A DNA stretch of 64,000 bases from Streptomyces sp. ITFR-16 (GCF_031844705.1 NZ_CP134609.1:4526001-4590000); one strand, 5' to 3'. Shown: positions 15,098 to 23,539, numbered from the stretch's first letter. Translations and numbers: made by a program. The notes: generated by a model from the letters alone, not told the origin.

Positions 15098-16581
15098 GGG
15101 CCCGCCCGCTCCCGCCCGGGGTGGACGGCCGGGAATTCACCCGGGCCCTCGCCGCCTTCCGGGCGGCGCTGGGCGAACGGTGGGTGCTGACCGGGGACGC
15201 GGTGGGGCTCGCGGGGTACGCCGACCCGCAACCGGTCCTGGACGCCGGGCACTTCACGGCGTCCGCCGCGCTGCTGCCCGCCTCGGTGGAGGACGTCCGG
15301 GCGGTGATGCGCATCGCGGGCAGCCACGGCGTGCCGCTCTCGCCCGTCCTGCCCGGCCGCGATCCGGGGTACGGCGGCGCGGCGCCCCGCCTCCCCGGGG
15401 CCGTCGCCGTCGACCTCGGCCGGATGAACCGGGTGACCGAGGTCGACGCGGCGGGCGGCTACGCGGTCGTCGAGCCGGGCGTCACCTTCCACGACCTCGA
15501 CGCCCGGCTCGGCGAACTCGGCCTGAAATACCGGGCCGACCCGGCGGGCCCGCGCTGGGGCAGCGTGCTGGGCGAGGCGCTGGAGCGCTCTGCGGGCGGC
15601 GCCGGGTACGAGGACGCGGCGGCGGCGCCGTACGGCATGGAGATCGTGCTCGCCGACGGCGACGTGGTGCGCACCGGCACGGCGGCCCTGACGGGCGGCG
15701 GGCCCCGGCCCTGGGCCCCGTACGGCTGCGGACCCGCGCTGGGGCCGATGTTCGCCCGCTCCGCGCTCGGGGTCGTCACCAAGCTCGGGGTCCGGCTGCG
15801 GCCCGAACCGCCGGCCCGGCGCGCCTATGCCGTCACCTTCGCCCGGGAGGAGGACCTCGGACCGCTCGTCGACATCCTGCGCCCGCTGCTGATGGACCGC
15901 ACCCTCGGCGACACCCCCACCGTGCGCGGCGCCTCGCCCACCGCACCGGCCGAGGAGCCAGGGACCGGCCGCTGGCATCTGTACGGGGCGCTGACCGGGG
16001 CCCCCTCGGTCATGGACGCCCAGTGGTCCGTGATCCACGACGCGCTCGCCGCCGTACCCGGTGTCCGCTTCCACCGCGCCGGCGAACGCACGGGCCCGGA
16101 AAGGCCGTTCGCCGATGAGACCGACGACTGGGTGCCCGACGGCGGCCGGCTGGACCTGACGCCGGTCTCACCGGCGACCGGGGCGGACGCCCTCGCGCAG
16201 TACACCCTGGCGCGCGACCTCGCCCACGCGCACGGAAAGGACTACCTGGGGGCCTTCGCGGTCGGCGCCCGCGCCCTGCACCACCGCTTCGTGGCGCTCT
16301 TCGACCCGCTCGACCCGGGCGACCGGGCGCGCACCCTCGCACTGTGCGAGGCGCTGGTCCGGGCGACGGCGGCGGCCGGATACGGCATCCAGCGCGCCCA
16401 CCCGGCCCTCATGGACCAGGTCGCCGCGACATACGGGTTCAACGATCACGCCGTGCTCAGGCTCGGTGAGCGCATCAAGGACGCACTCGACGCGGAGGGC
16501 ATTCTCGCCCCCGGCAAGCACGGCATCTGGCCACGCCGCTACCGCGGCCTCGGCCTCTCAACCAAGGGAGTCGGACCGTGA
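15094..16581 (+). CDS. FAD-dependent oxidase of the vanillyl-alcohol oxidase / 4-cresol dehydrogenase type
   Basis: A 495-residue flavoenzyme. The PCMH-type FAD domain includes LPASVEDVRAVMRIAGSHGVPLSPVLPGRDPGYGGAAPRLPGAVAVDLGRMNRV, the dinucleotide pocket typical of 4-cresol dehydrogenase relatives, then VVEPGVTFHDLDARL. The C-terminal cap domain ends GILAPGKHGIWP, the shared close of this family. These enzymes oxidise para-alkyl phenols or alcohols; the substrate here is unknown and need not be aromatic. It starts inside the YciI stop and its stop overlaps the carboxylase start, so it is in the middle of the coupled operon. Confidence 0.85.
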   Translation: MRARPLPPGVDGREFTRALAAFRAALGERWVLTGDAVGLAGYADPQPVLDAGHFTASAALLPASVEDVRAVMRIAGSHGVPLSPVLPGRDPGYGGAAPRLPGAVAVDLGRMNRVTEVDAAGGYAVVEPGVTFHDLDARLGELGLKYRADPAGPRWGSVLGEALERSAGGAGYEDAAAAPYGMEIVLADGDVVRTGTAALTGGGPRPWAPYGCGPALGPMFARSALGVVTKLGVRLRPEPPARRAYAVTFAREEDLGPLVDILRPLLMDRTLGDTPTVRGASPTAPAEEPGTGRWHLYGALTGAPSVMDAQWSVIHDALAAVPGVRFHRAGERTGPERPFADETDDWVPDGGRLDLTPVSPATGADALAQYTLARDLAHAHGKDYLGAFAVGARALHHRFVALFDPLDPGDRARTLALCEALVRATAAAGYGIQRAHPALMDQVAATYGFNDHAVLRLGERIKDALDAEGILAPGKHGIWPRRYRGLGLSTKGVGP

Positions 16582-18224
16582 GGACCATGAGCAGAACGGA
16601 CACCGTACAGAGGGACACCGCACAGGCGCCGGACACGGCGGAGCTGGAGGAGGAGTTCGCGGCGCCCGCCGCCGTGCTGTCGCTCGCCACCCGCACCGCC
16701 GAACTGAACGGCCTGCACGCCACCGTGGCCGCCGGCGACGCCGCCACCACCGCCCGCCAGCACGCCAAGGGCAAGCTCACCGCCCGTGAGCGCATCGCCC
16801 TGCTGCTGGACCCCGGCACCTTCCAGGAGGTCGAGCAGCTGCGCCGGCACCGGGCGACCGGCTTCGGCCTGGAGGACCGGCGCCCCCACACCGACGGCGT
16901 GGTCGGCGGCTGGGGCATGGTCGAGGGGCGCACGGTCTTCGTCTACGCCCACGACTTCCGGATCTTCGGGGGCGCCCTGGGCGAGGCCCACGCGGAGAAG
17001 ATCCACAAGATCATGGACCTCGCGCTGGCGGCCGGCGCGCCCCTCGTCTCGCTCAACGACGGCGCCGGCGCCCGTATCCAGGAGGGCGTCACCGCGCTCG
17101 CCGGCTACGGCGGCATCTTCCAGCGCAACACCCGCGCCTCCGGCGTCATCCCGCAGATCAGCGTGATGCTCGGCCCGTGCGCGGGCGGCGCCGCCTACAG
17201 CCCGGCGCTCACCGACTTCGTCTTCATGGTCCGCGAGACCTCCCAGATGTTCATCACCGGACCCGACGTCATCCAGGCCGTCACCGGCGAGCAGGTCACC
17301 CAGAACGGGCTGGGCGGCGCCGATGTGCACGCCGGGACCTCCGGTGTCGCGCACTTCGCGTACGACGACGAGGAGACCTGCCTGGAGGAGGTCCGCCATC
17401 TGCTCTCGCTGCTCCCGCAGAACAGCGCAGAGGAGCCGCCCGCGGCCGTCTGCGACGACCCGGCCGACCGGCCCGGCGACACGCTGCTCGACCTGGTGCC
17501 CGCCGACCCGTCCCGCCCCTACGACATGCGCCGGGTGGTGGAGGAACTCCTCGACGACGGCGACTTCCTGGAGGTGCAGGAGCACTGGGCGGGCAATGTC
17601 ATCTGCGCGCTCGGGCGGCTGGAGGGCCGCACGGTCGGCATCGTCGCCAACCAGCCGATGGTGCTCGCCGGGGTCCTGGACATCCACGCCTCGGAGAAGG
17701 CCGCGCGCTTCGTCCAGCTCTGCGACGCCTTCAACATCCCGCTGGTCACGCTGGTCGACGTGCCGGGCTTCCTGCCCGGCGTCGACCAGGAGCACGGCGG
17801 CATCATCCGGCACGGCGCCAAGCTGCTGTACGCGTACTGCAACGCCACCGTGCCCCGCATCCAGGTGATCCTGCGCAAGGCGTACGGCGGCGCCTACATC
17901 GTCATGGACTCCCGCTCCATCGGCACCGACCTCTCGTACGCCTGGCCCGCCAACGAGATCGCGGTCATGGGCGCCGAGGGCGCCGCCAACGTCGTCTTCC
18001 GGCGGCAGATCGCGGCCTCCGACGACCCGGAGGCCACCCGTGCGCAACTGGTCAAGGAGTACAAGGCCGAGCTGATGCACCCGTACTACGCGGCCGAGCG
18101 CGGGCTCGTCGACGACGTCATCGACCCGGCGGACACCCGCGCGGTCCTCGCCGCCGGGCTGGGCATGCTCCGCACCAAGACGGTGGCGCTCCCGCACCGC
18201 AAGCACGGGAACCAGCCGGCATGA
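16578..18224 (+). CDS. Acyl-CoA carboxylase beta subunit (carboxyltransferase)
   Basis: A 548-residue carboxyltransferase of the AccB/PccB family. Two crotonase-like halves are clear: ARQHAKGKLTARERI, LNDGAGARIQEGV, GPCAGGAAYSPA, VDVPGFLPGVDQEHGGIIRHGAKLLYAY and YGGAYIVMDSRSIGTDLSYAWP. The position after YGGAY, a known determinant of acyl-CoA choice, is Ile as in AccB and not Asp as in PccB, which suggests activity on acetyl-CoA as well as propionyl-CoA. It needs a biotinylated alpha subunit, which is not in this window and must come from elsewhere. It would supply malonyl- or methylmalonyl-type extender to the cluster. Start GTG overlaps the oxidase stop. Confidence 0.9.
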   Translation: MRTMSRTDTVQRDTAQAPDTAELEEEFAAPAAVLSLATRTAELNGLHATVAAGDAATTARQHAKGKLTARERIALLLDPGTFQEVEQLRRHRATGFGLEDRRPHTDGVVGGWGMVEGRTVFVYAHDFRIFGGALGEAHAEKIHKIMDLALAAGAPLVSLNDGAGARIQEGVTALAGYGGIFQRNTRASGVIPQISVMLGPCAGGAAYSPALTDFVFMVRETSQMFITGPDVIQAVTGEQVTQNGLGGADVHAGTSGVAHFAYDDEETCLEEVRHLLSLLPQNSAEEPPAAVCDDPADRPGDTLLDLVPADPSRPYDMRRVVEELLDDGDFLEVQEHWAGNVICALGRLEGRTVGIVANQPMVLAGVLDIHASEKAARFVQLCDAFNIPLVTLVDVPGFLPGVDQEHGGIIRHGAKLLYAYCNATVPRIQVILRKAYGGAYIVMDSRSIGTDLSYAWPANEIAVMGAEGAANVVFRRQIAASDDPEATRAQLVKEYKAELMHPYYAAERGLVDDVIDPADTRAVLAAGLGMLRTKTVALPHRKHGNQPA

Positions 18225-18415
18225 GCATCCGACTGCTCTCCGGAGACCCCACCCCCGAGGAACTCGCCGCCGTCCTCGCCGTCCTGCACGCCCTGGCCTT
18301 CCACCGCGCCGATGACCTGCCCGCCGACGTCGTCCGCCCGGCCCCCTGGTCCCGGGCGGGCCGCCGGCCCCGGCCGGGCACGGAGCGCCCGGCGGGGTGG
18401 GCACGGCGGGCCTAG
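18221..18415 (+). CDS. Acyl-CoA carboxylase epsilon subunit
   Basis: A 64-residue protein with the typical epsilon opening SIRLLSGDPTPEELAAVLAVLHAL and a basic, Pro/Arg-rich tail ending in a Trp segment (PAPWSRAGRR). Actinobacterial acyl-CoA carboxylases use such small subunits to stabilise the alpha-beta holoenzyme. The ATG overlaps the beta-subunit stop (ATGA). Its TAG stop lies within the left end of the large inverted repeat that follows. Confidence 0.85.
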   Translation: MSIRLLSGDPTPEELAAVLAVLHALAFHRADDLPADVVRPAPWSRAGRRPRPGTERPAGWARRA

Positions 18416-18479
18416 GGCCTGTCTTCGAACTCCCCTCTGCCGCTCCGGGCGACGAGGGGAGTTCGAAGACAGGCCCTAG
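18412..18479. repeat. Perfect 26-bp inverted repeat bounded by CTAG; terminator or miniature mobile element
   Basis: The arms at 18412-18437 and 18454-18479 are exact complements around a 16-base GC-rich loop. Each end reads CTAG next to GGCCTGTC / GACAGGCC. The repeat contains the stop codons of both convergent genes. It must act as a bidirectional terminator. The CTAG flanks and the same GACAGGCCCTAG at 32348-32359 suggest it began as a palindromic mobile-element end with a CTAG target duplication; that part is inference. Confidence 0.8.
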
Positions 18480-19156
18480 CGCGCCAAAACGGTGACCAGC
18501 TCCACCGCATCGCCGATCAGGGCGACTTCGGCCGGGCTCATCGTCGGGTTGGCGGTGCGGCGGGCCGCGGCGTCGGCGAGGTGGCGGGCGGGGATGCCGT
18601 CGTCGGCGGCCAGGAGCGGGACCAGGGCGGCCAGCAGCGTACGGGCCTCGTCCGCCACCGGGACGGACGGGTCGACGGAGACCTGGGCCAGGACCAGGGC
18701 CGACATCGCCCGGTCCAGTGCGGGCGGGCCCTCCTCGGTGTTGCTCCAGTCGATCACGACGGGCCCGTCGGCCGTCAGGATCACGTTGTCCGGGTGCAGG
18801 TCGAGATGGAGGATCCGGTCCTCGGGGTCGGCCGAGAGCCGGGCCGGGACGGTGTGCAGATCGGCGAGGAGGCCGGCCAGCAGGACGGCGCCCTCCTCGG
18901 CGCCGGTCTCCCCGGCGAGCAGGGACTCCAGCATCGTCGGGCCGGTCAGCCGCTGGAGGACCAGATCGCCGGGGCCGGCCGAGGGGGGATGCGGGCCGAG
19001 CCGGGGGACGGGGTAGCCCGAGGCCGAGAGGTAGGACATGACGGGCAGCTCGCGGGTGGCGTCCAGCCCGTGGCGATAGCGCCGCAGGACCCATGCCTCG
19101 TCCAGTTCGTATACGTCGGCGTCGCGTCCGCTGCCCAGCAGTTGGCCTATTCGCAT
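18476..19156 (-). CDS. Aminoglycoside phosphotransferase (APH)-family kinase-like protein
   Basis: A 226-residue protein of the APH/choline-kinase fold. It has an N-lobe GSGRDADVYEL, the catalytic loop ILHLDLHPDNVIL (Asp, Asn) and the metal-binding VIDWSNTEEGPPALDRA. It is shorter than resistance APHs (about 260-300), and small APH-like kinases of this kind are common in Streptomyces with unknown substrates. There is no sign that it is a drug-resistance gene. A TAGGTT box ends 7 bases before the ATG, so it is probably leaderless. It is convergent with the carboxylase operon. Confidence 0.8.
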   Translation of the reverse strand: MRIGQLLGSGRDADVYELDEAWVLRRYRHGLDATRELPVMSYLSASGYPVPRLGPHPPSAGPGDLVLQRLTGPTMLESLLAGETGAEEGAVLLAGLLADLHTVPARLSADPEDRILHLDLHPDNVILTADGPVVIDWSNTEEGPPALDRAMSALVLAQVSVDPSVPVADEARTLLAALVPLLAADDGIPARHLADAAARRTANPTMSPAEVALIGDAVELVTVLAR

Positions 19157-19162
19157 GAGGGG

Positions 19163-19168
19163 AACCTA
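19163..19168 (-). promoter_or_regulatory. -10 box of leaderless APH-like gene
   Basis: TAGGTT on the minus strand ends so that transcription would start at the ATG at 19156. Confidence 0.45.
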
Positions 19169-19326
19169 CTCGGGCCGGGCGGGCGCCGGGGAGCCTGTCC
19201 ACAAGCTGTTTCCCGCGTGTGACAGCCGGCCCCATAACGCGGTGCGATGGGGCGGACGGGATCTCCTGGAGCCGGTGCGTACGCGGCTACGTTGACGGCA
19301 AATCCCCCGAAGTCAAGGAGAGTTCC

Positions 19327-20701
19327 GTGGAGAGATCCATGCTCCGCAGACGTGCCCTGGCCGCGTGCACCGCGACCGCGGCCGCCGGTGCGCTCGCGCT
19401 CGCCGGGCTGACGGGCCCGGCGTCCGCCGGACCCGTCCCCCACCCGGCCGGCCCCGCCGGGGCAGCCGCCCCGCTCTCGCCCGGACTGCTGAAGGCCATG
19501 CAGCGGGACCTCGGACTCACCGCCGCCCAGGCGCGCGGCCGGATCGCCGGCGAGTCCCGGGCGGCGGCCGCGGCCGCCGGACTCCGGCACTCGCTGGGCG
19601 CCAAATTCGCCGGGGCCCGGGTGAGCGGCGACGCGGCGGAGCTTACCGTCGCCACCACCGACCCGGCGGACACCGCCCGGATCACGAAGGCCGGGGCCCG
19701 CGCCGAGGTCGTCGCCCACAGCCTGGCCGAACTCACCGCCGCCAAGGCCGCGCTCGACCGGACCGCCCTGCGCCGGGCGCCGGGCGCCGGAGGAGATACC
19801 CGCCTGGTACGTCGACGTGCGCACCAACCGCGTCGTCGTCGAGGCCGGCCGGAGCGCCGCCGCCGGCACCTTCCTCGCGGCGGCCGGGGTCGCACGCGAT
19901 CTGGTGACGGTCACTCAGTCCGCCGAGCGTCCGCGCACGTTCGCGGATCTGCGGGGCGGTGACGCGTACTACATGAACGGCTCGGGGCGCTGCTCCATCG
20001 GCTTCCCCGTCCGGCGCGGCACCCAGGGCGGCTTCGTCAGCGCCGGGCACTGCGGAACCCCGGGCGTCGGCACCAGCGGCTACAACCAGCAGGCGCAGGG
20101 CTCCTTCCAGGGCTCCACCTTCCCCGGCCGCGACTACTCCTGGGTCGCCACGAACACCAACTGGACCCCGCGCCCGCTGGTCAACGGCTACGGCAACGGC
20201 GATGTGACGGTCACCGGCTCCACCGAGGCGCTGGAGGGCTCGTCGGTCTGCCGCTCGGGCTCCACCACCGGCTGGCACTGCGGCACGGTCCAGCAGCGCA
20301 ACAGCAGCGTCACCTACCAGGAGGGCACCGTCTCCGGGGTGACCCGCACCAATGTGTGCGCCGAACCGGGAGACTCCGGGGGCTCGTTCATCTCCGGCAG
20401 CCAGGCCCAGGGCGTCACCTCCGGCGGCAGCGGGAACTGCTCCCAGGGCGGTACGACGTACTTCCAGCCGGTGAACCCGGCGCTCCAGGCGTACGGGCTG
20501 ACCCTGGTCACCAGCGGTGGCGGCCCGACCGATCCGACGGACCCGCCGACCGACCCGGGCGGCACCTGGGCGGCCGGCACCGCCTACGCGGCCGGTGACG
20601 TCGTCACGTACGGCTCCGTGCGCTACCGCTGCCTCCAGGGCCACCAGGCGCAGACGGGCTGGGAGCCGCCCAGCGTCCCCGCGCTCTGGCAGCGCGGGTA
20701 G
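19327..20701 (+). pseudogene. Streptogrisin-C-like secreted serine protease, frameshifted in the propeptide
   Basis: A GTG at 19327 with AAGGAGAG upstream opens a signal peptide (LRRRALAACTATAAAGALALAGLTGPASAGP) and an alpha-lytic-type propeptide. Near 19774-19790 the frame is lost: CGGGCGC occurs twice in tandem. Removing one 7-base copy restores RRAPEEIPAWYVDVRTNRVVVEA and the mature enzyme, with His in SAGHCG, Asp in GRDYSW, Ser in GDSGGS, and a C-terminal chitin-binding-like domain (WAAGTAYAAGDVVTYGSVRYRCLQGHQAQTGWEP ... LWQ). All catalytic residues are intact, so the break looks recent, phase-variable or a sequencing error. As read, no full protease is made. Confidence 0.85.
19774..19790 (+). 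repeat. 7-bp tandem repeat causing the protease frameshift
   Basis: CGGGCGC CGGGCGC CGG: two full copies plus three bases. One copy fewer gives a continuous protease frame. Confidence 0.85.
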
Positions 20702-20717
20702 CCGGGGCGCGGCCTCC

Positions 20718-22427
20718 TCACTTCGCGTCGGAGTAGCGCTCGACCACCGCCGTGGTGAACGGGAAGCGCACCGGCGTCTCACCGAAGGCGGTCCGGCCGG
20801 CCAGCTCACCGGCCGCCCGGATCGCCTCCACCACGGCGTCGGCCTCCTCCCGGGGGCAGTGCACGATCACCTCGTCGTGCTGGAAGAAGACCAGTTCGGC
20901 CCGGAGCCCGGCGGCGGCGATCGACCGCCGCAGGGCGGCCAGGAGCAGCAGGGCCCAGTCGGCCGCGCTGCCCTGCACCACGAAGTTGCGCGTGAAGCGG
21001 CCGCGCGCCCGGGCGTCCGACGAGGCGTACCCGGGGGTGAAGCCGCCGTCCGCGCGGTCGGAGCCGTCCGGACCCGGCCCGTCGGCCTCCTGCGGTATCC
21101 CGGCCTCCCCGTCGTCGTCACCGCTGCCGGCCGCCGGCGGGCTGGTCCGGCCGAGCCAGGTCCGTACGAGACGGCCCTCCTCGCCCGCCTTCGCGGCGTC
21201 GTCGACATAGGCGACGGCGTTTGGGAACCTGCGGCGCAGGGCGGCCAGATTCTTCAGCCCGTCCCCCGAGGTCTGGCCGTAGACGGCGCCGAGCAGGGCG
21301 ATCTTGGCGTGGTCGCGGTCGCCGTGGAACGCCTTGTCGGACAGGGCCGTGTAGAGGTCGCCGTCATGGCCCGCCACCTCCATCAGGCCCCGGTCGCGGG
21401 AGATGGCGGCCAGCACGCGCGGCTCCATCTGGTCGGCGTCCGCGACGACGAGGCGCCAGCCCTCGTCGGCCACGACGGCCCGCCGGATCACCTTGGGGAT
21501 CTGGAGCGCCCCGCCGCCGTTGGTCGTCCAGCGACCGCTGACCGTGCCGCCCGGCTGGTACTCCGGGCGGAAGCGGCCGTCGCGCACCCAGTCCTGGAGC
21601 CAGCTCCAGCCGTGCGCGGTCCAGATGCGGTACAGCTTCTTGTACCGGACCAGCGGTTCCACCGCCGGATGGTCCAGCTCCTCCAGCTCCCAGCGGCGGG
21701 TGGAGCGCACCTTGATGCCGGCCTGCGCGAAGGCCTTCACCACGTCGGCGGGGAGATCCGGGCGGACCCGGCGGCCGAAGGCGGCGGACACCTCGTCGGC
21801 CAGCTCGGCCAGCCTGCGCGGCTCGCCGCCCGCGTACCGCTCGCCGAGCAGTTCGTGCAGCACCTCCCGGTGGACGTCGGCCCGCCAGGGCAGGCCCGCG
21901 CGGTTCATCTCGGCGGCGACCAGCATCCCCGCGGACTCGGCGGACGTCAGCAGCCGCATCCGGCCGGGCCGGTCCGTCGCGTCATGGCGGGCGAGCTGGG
22001 CCGCGTACACCTCGAGGAGGGCGTCGAAGGGCAGACCCGTCCCCGTCGGGGGTTCGAACAGGGAGGACTGGGAGCCCGGCACCGCCGCCCGGGCCGGCGG
22101 ATCGGGCGGCACCGGGCCGCCCCGCAGCCGGGCGTGGGCGGCGGCGGCCGAGCGGGGTTCGCCGAGCCGCCCCTCGTGCCCGAGCAGCAGGGACTCGGCC
22201 ACCTCGATGTCGTAACAGCGCTCGACCCGCACCCCGGCGGCGAGCAGCAGGGGGTAGACCTCGGCGGTCGAACGCCACACCCAGCGGGCGACGTCCGGCC
22301 GGGAGCGGACCGCCTCGGCCACGTCGGGTTCGGACAGGACCGGGCCTGCGGGCAGCCCCGCGCGGTCCAGCGGGGCGAGGAGCGCGCCACCGCTCTCCGT
22401 GACGGCCAGCGCCCAGCGTTCGGTCAT
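20718..22427 (-). CDS. DNA polymerase I-like protein (bifunctional 3'-5' exonuclease/polymerase family, no 5' nuclease)
   Basis: A 569-residue family A polymerase. The polymerase core is complete: motif A VADADQMEPRVLAAIS, motif B HAKIALLGAVYGQTSGDG and motif C FFQHDEVIVH. The 5' nuclease domain of PolA is missing, and the N-terminal exonuclease-like domain lacks the standard DxE motif, so proofreading is doubtful. A polar insert (PPAAGSGDDDGEAG..., about 445-480) lies in the fingers. This second PolA-like protein is usual in actinomycetes; its role is probably repair or tolerance. The start at 22427 avoids an extension without conserved sequence. Convergent with the protease. Confidence 0.88.
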   Translation of the reverse strand: MTERWALAVTESGGALLAPLDRAGLPAGPVLSEPDVAEAVRSRPDVARWVWRSTAEVYPLLLAAGVRVERCYDIEVAESLLLGHEGRLGEPRSAAAAHARLRGGPVPPDPPARAAVPGSQSSLFEPPTGTGLPFDALLEVYAAQLARHDATDRPGRMRLLTSAESAGMLVAAEMNRAGLPWRADVHREVLHELLGERYAGGEPRRLAELADEVSAAFGRRVRPDLPADVVKAFAQAGIKVRSTRRWELEELDHPAVEPLVRYKKLYRIWTAHGWSWLQDWVRDGRFRPEYQPGGTVSGRWTTNGGGALQIPKVIRRAVVADEGWRLVVADADQMEPRVLAAISRDRGLMEVAGHDGDLYTALSDKAFHGDRDHAKIALLGAVYGQTSGDGLKNLAALRRRFPNAVAYVDDAAKAGEEGRLVRTWLGRTSPPAAGSGDDDGEAGIPQEADGPGPDGSDRADGGFTPGYASSDARARGRFTRNFVVQGSAADWALLLLAALRRSIAAAGLRAELVFFQHDEVIVHCPREEADAVVEAIRAAGELAGRTAFGETPVRFPFTTAVVERYSDAK

Positions 22428-22546
22428 ACGGCCGAGTCTGGCACCCGGCACTGACAGCGGGGCGGCGTGCGCGGTCGCGTCGCAGGCGGGAGGATCGGCA
22501 GGACCCTGCTGCGGGGCCCGGAGCGTCGACCGAGGGGACAGCCACG

Positions 22547-23464
22547 ATGGAAGCGATCGTTTTCGAGGAGTTCGGCGGACCCGAGGTCCTGCACCACGCC
22601 CGGGTCGAGGACCCGCACCCCGGCCCGGGACAGGTCCGGGTGAAGGTGATGGCCGCCGGGGTGAACCCGATGGACTACAAGATCCGGCGCGGCTGGATGG
22701 AGGACGTCTTCCCCACCTCGCTGCCGGCGATCCCGGGCGTCGAGTTCGCCGGGGTCGTCGACCGGACGGGCGAAGGGGTCACCGGGGTGGCGGAGGGCGA
22801 CGAGGTGCTGGGCTGGAGCGCCACCGGCTCGTACGCCGAATACGCCCTGGCCGACGCCGCCCTCGTCGCCCCGAAGCCGGCCGGTCTCGACTGGCCGGAC
22901 GCGGCGGCCCTGACCATCGCGTCGAACACCGCCCAGCGGGTCCTGGACGAGCTGGCCGTCGGCGCGGGGGACACCCTGCTGGTGCACGGGGCGGCCGGAG
23001 CCGTCGGCTCGGCCGCGGTCCAGCTGGCGGCGGCCCGGGGCGCGACCGTCATCGGCACGGCGTCCACCGCCAACCACGACTATCTGCGGGTGATCGGCGC
23101 GACCCCGGTGGAGTACGGGGAGGGGCTGGTCGGCCGGGTGCGGGACGCCGCTCCCCAGGGTGTGGACGCGGTCTTCGACGTGGCGGGGCGCGGCGCCCTG
23201 CCGGACTCCGTCGAGCTGCGCGGCGGCACGGACCGGATCGTCACCATCGCGGACCCGGCCGCCGCCGAGTACGGGGTCTCCTTCTCCGGGGGCGGCTCCC
23301 GGTCCAGGGAACGGCTCGCCGAGCACGCGAGGCTCGCCGCCGACGGGGAGCTGCGCGTCGAGGTCACGGAGGCCTTCCCGCTCGACGACGCGGCGAAGGC
23401 GCAGGCGCTGAGCGAGGCCGGGCACGTACGCGGCAAGCTCGTCCTGCTCCCGTGGGCGCCCTGA
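22547..23464 (+). CDS. Zinc-independent NADP-dependent quinone-oxidoreductase-like MDR enzyme
   Basis: A 305-residue medium-chain dehydrogenase/reductase of the zinc-less quinone-oxidoreductase branch. It has the GroES-like N-domain (MEAIVFEEFGGPEVL ... VMAAGVNPMDYKIRRGW), GVEFAGVVDRTGEGVTGVAEGDEVLGW and the nucleotide-binding VHGAAGAVGSAAVQLAAARGATVIGTAS. The zinc-binding Cys set is absent. It would reduce an enone or quinone with NADPH; the physiological substrate is unknown. GAGGGGA precedes the ATG. No functional link to its neighbours is evident. Confidence 0.88.
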   Translation: MEAIVFEEFGGPEVLHHARVEDPHPGPGQVRVKVMAAGVNPMDYKIRRGWMEDVFPTSLPAIPGVEFAGVVDRTGEGVTGVAEGDEVLGWSATGSYAEYALADAALVAPKPAGLDWPDAAALTIASNTAQRVLDELAVGAGDTLLVHGAAGAVGSAAVQLAAARGATVIGTASTANHDYLRVIGATPVEYGEGLVGRVRDAAPQGVDAVFDVAGRGALPDSVELRGGTDRIVTIADPAAAEYGVSFSGGGSRSRERLAEHARLAADGELRVEVTEAFPLDDAAKAQALSEAGHVRGKLVLLPWAP

Positions 23465-23487
23465 CCGGGCTCGGCCGGGCGTTCGAT

Positions 23488-23504
23488 ATCCACAGGCTGT
23501 GGAT
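23488..23504. promoter_or_regulatory. 17-bp palindrome upstream of the DUF2786 gene
   Basis: ATCCACAG-G-CTGTGGAT is a perfect palindrome 36-52 bases before the ATG at 23540, overlapping where the -35 should be. It could be an operator. Each arm also resembles a DnaA box (TCCACA). Confidence 0.4.
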
Positions 23505-23527
23505 GGTTTCCCCGGGCCCGGCCCGCC

Positions 23528-23533
23528 TACCCT
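23528..23533 (+). promoter_or_regulatory. -10 box of leaderless DUF2786 gene
   Basis: TACCCT ends 7 bases before the ATG at 23540. No Shine-Dalgarno sequence is seen. Confidence 0.45.
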
Positions 23534-23539
23534 GACCTC

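Noticed and set aside
13819..16074. Very long open frame antisense to the AfsA-like, YciI and oxidase genes
   Set aside because: It is low-complexity Arg/Gly/Ala sequence caused by GC-rich codon bias; the sense-strand genes have clear domains and coupled starts.
18476..19156. APH-like gene as an antibiotic-resistance determinant
   Set aside because: The protein is short and only shares the kinase fold; no resistance-type substrate pocket or context can be shown.
20718..22427. PolA-like gene considered as the housekeeping DNA polymerase I
   Set aside because: It lacks the 5' nuclease domain and has a degenerate exonuclease region, so it is the second actinomycete polymerase family, not polA.
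23488..23504. DnaA-box-like sequences taken as a replication origin
   Set aside because: Only two overlapping half-matches; no dnaA/dnaN neighbourhood and no cluster of boxes.
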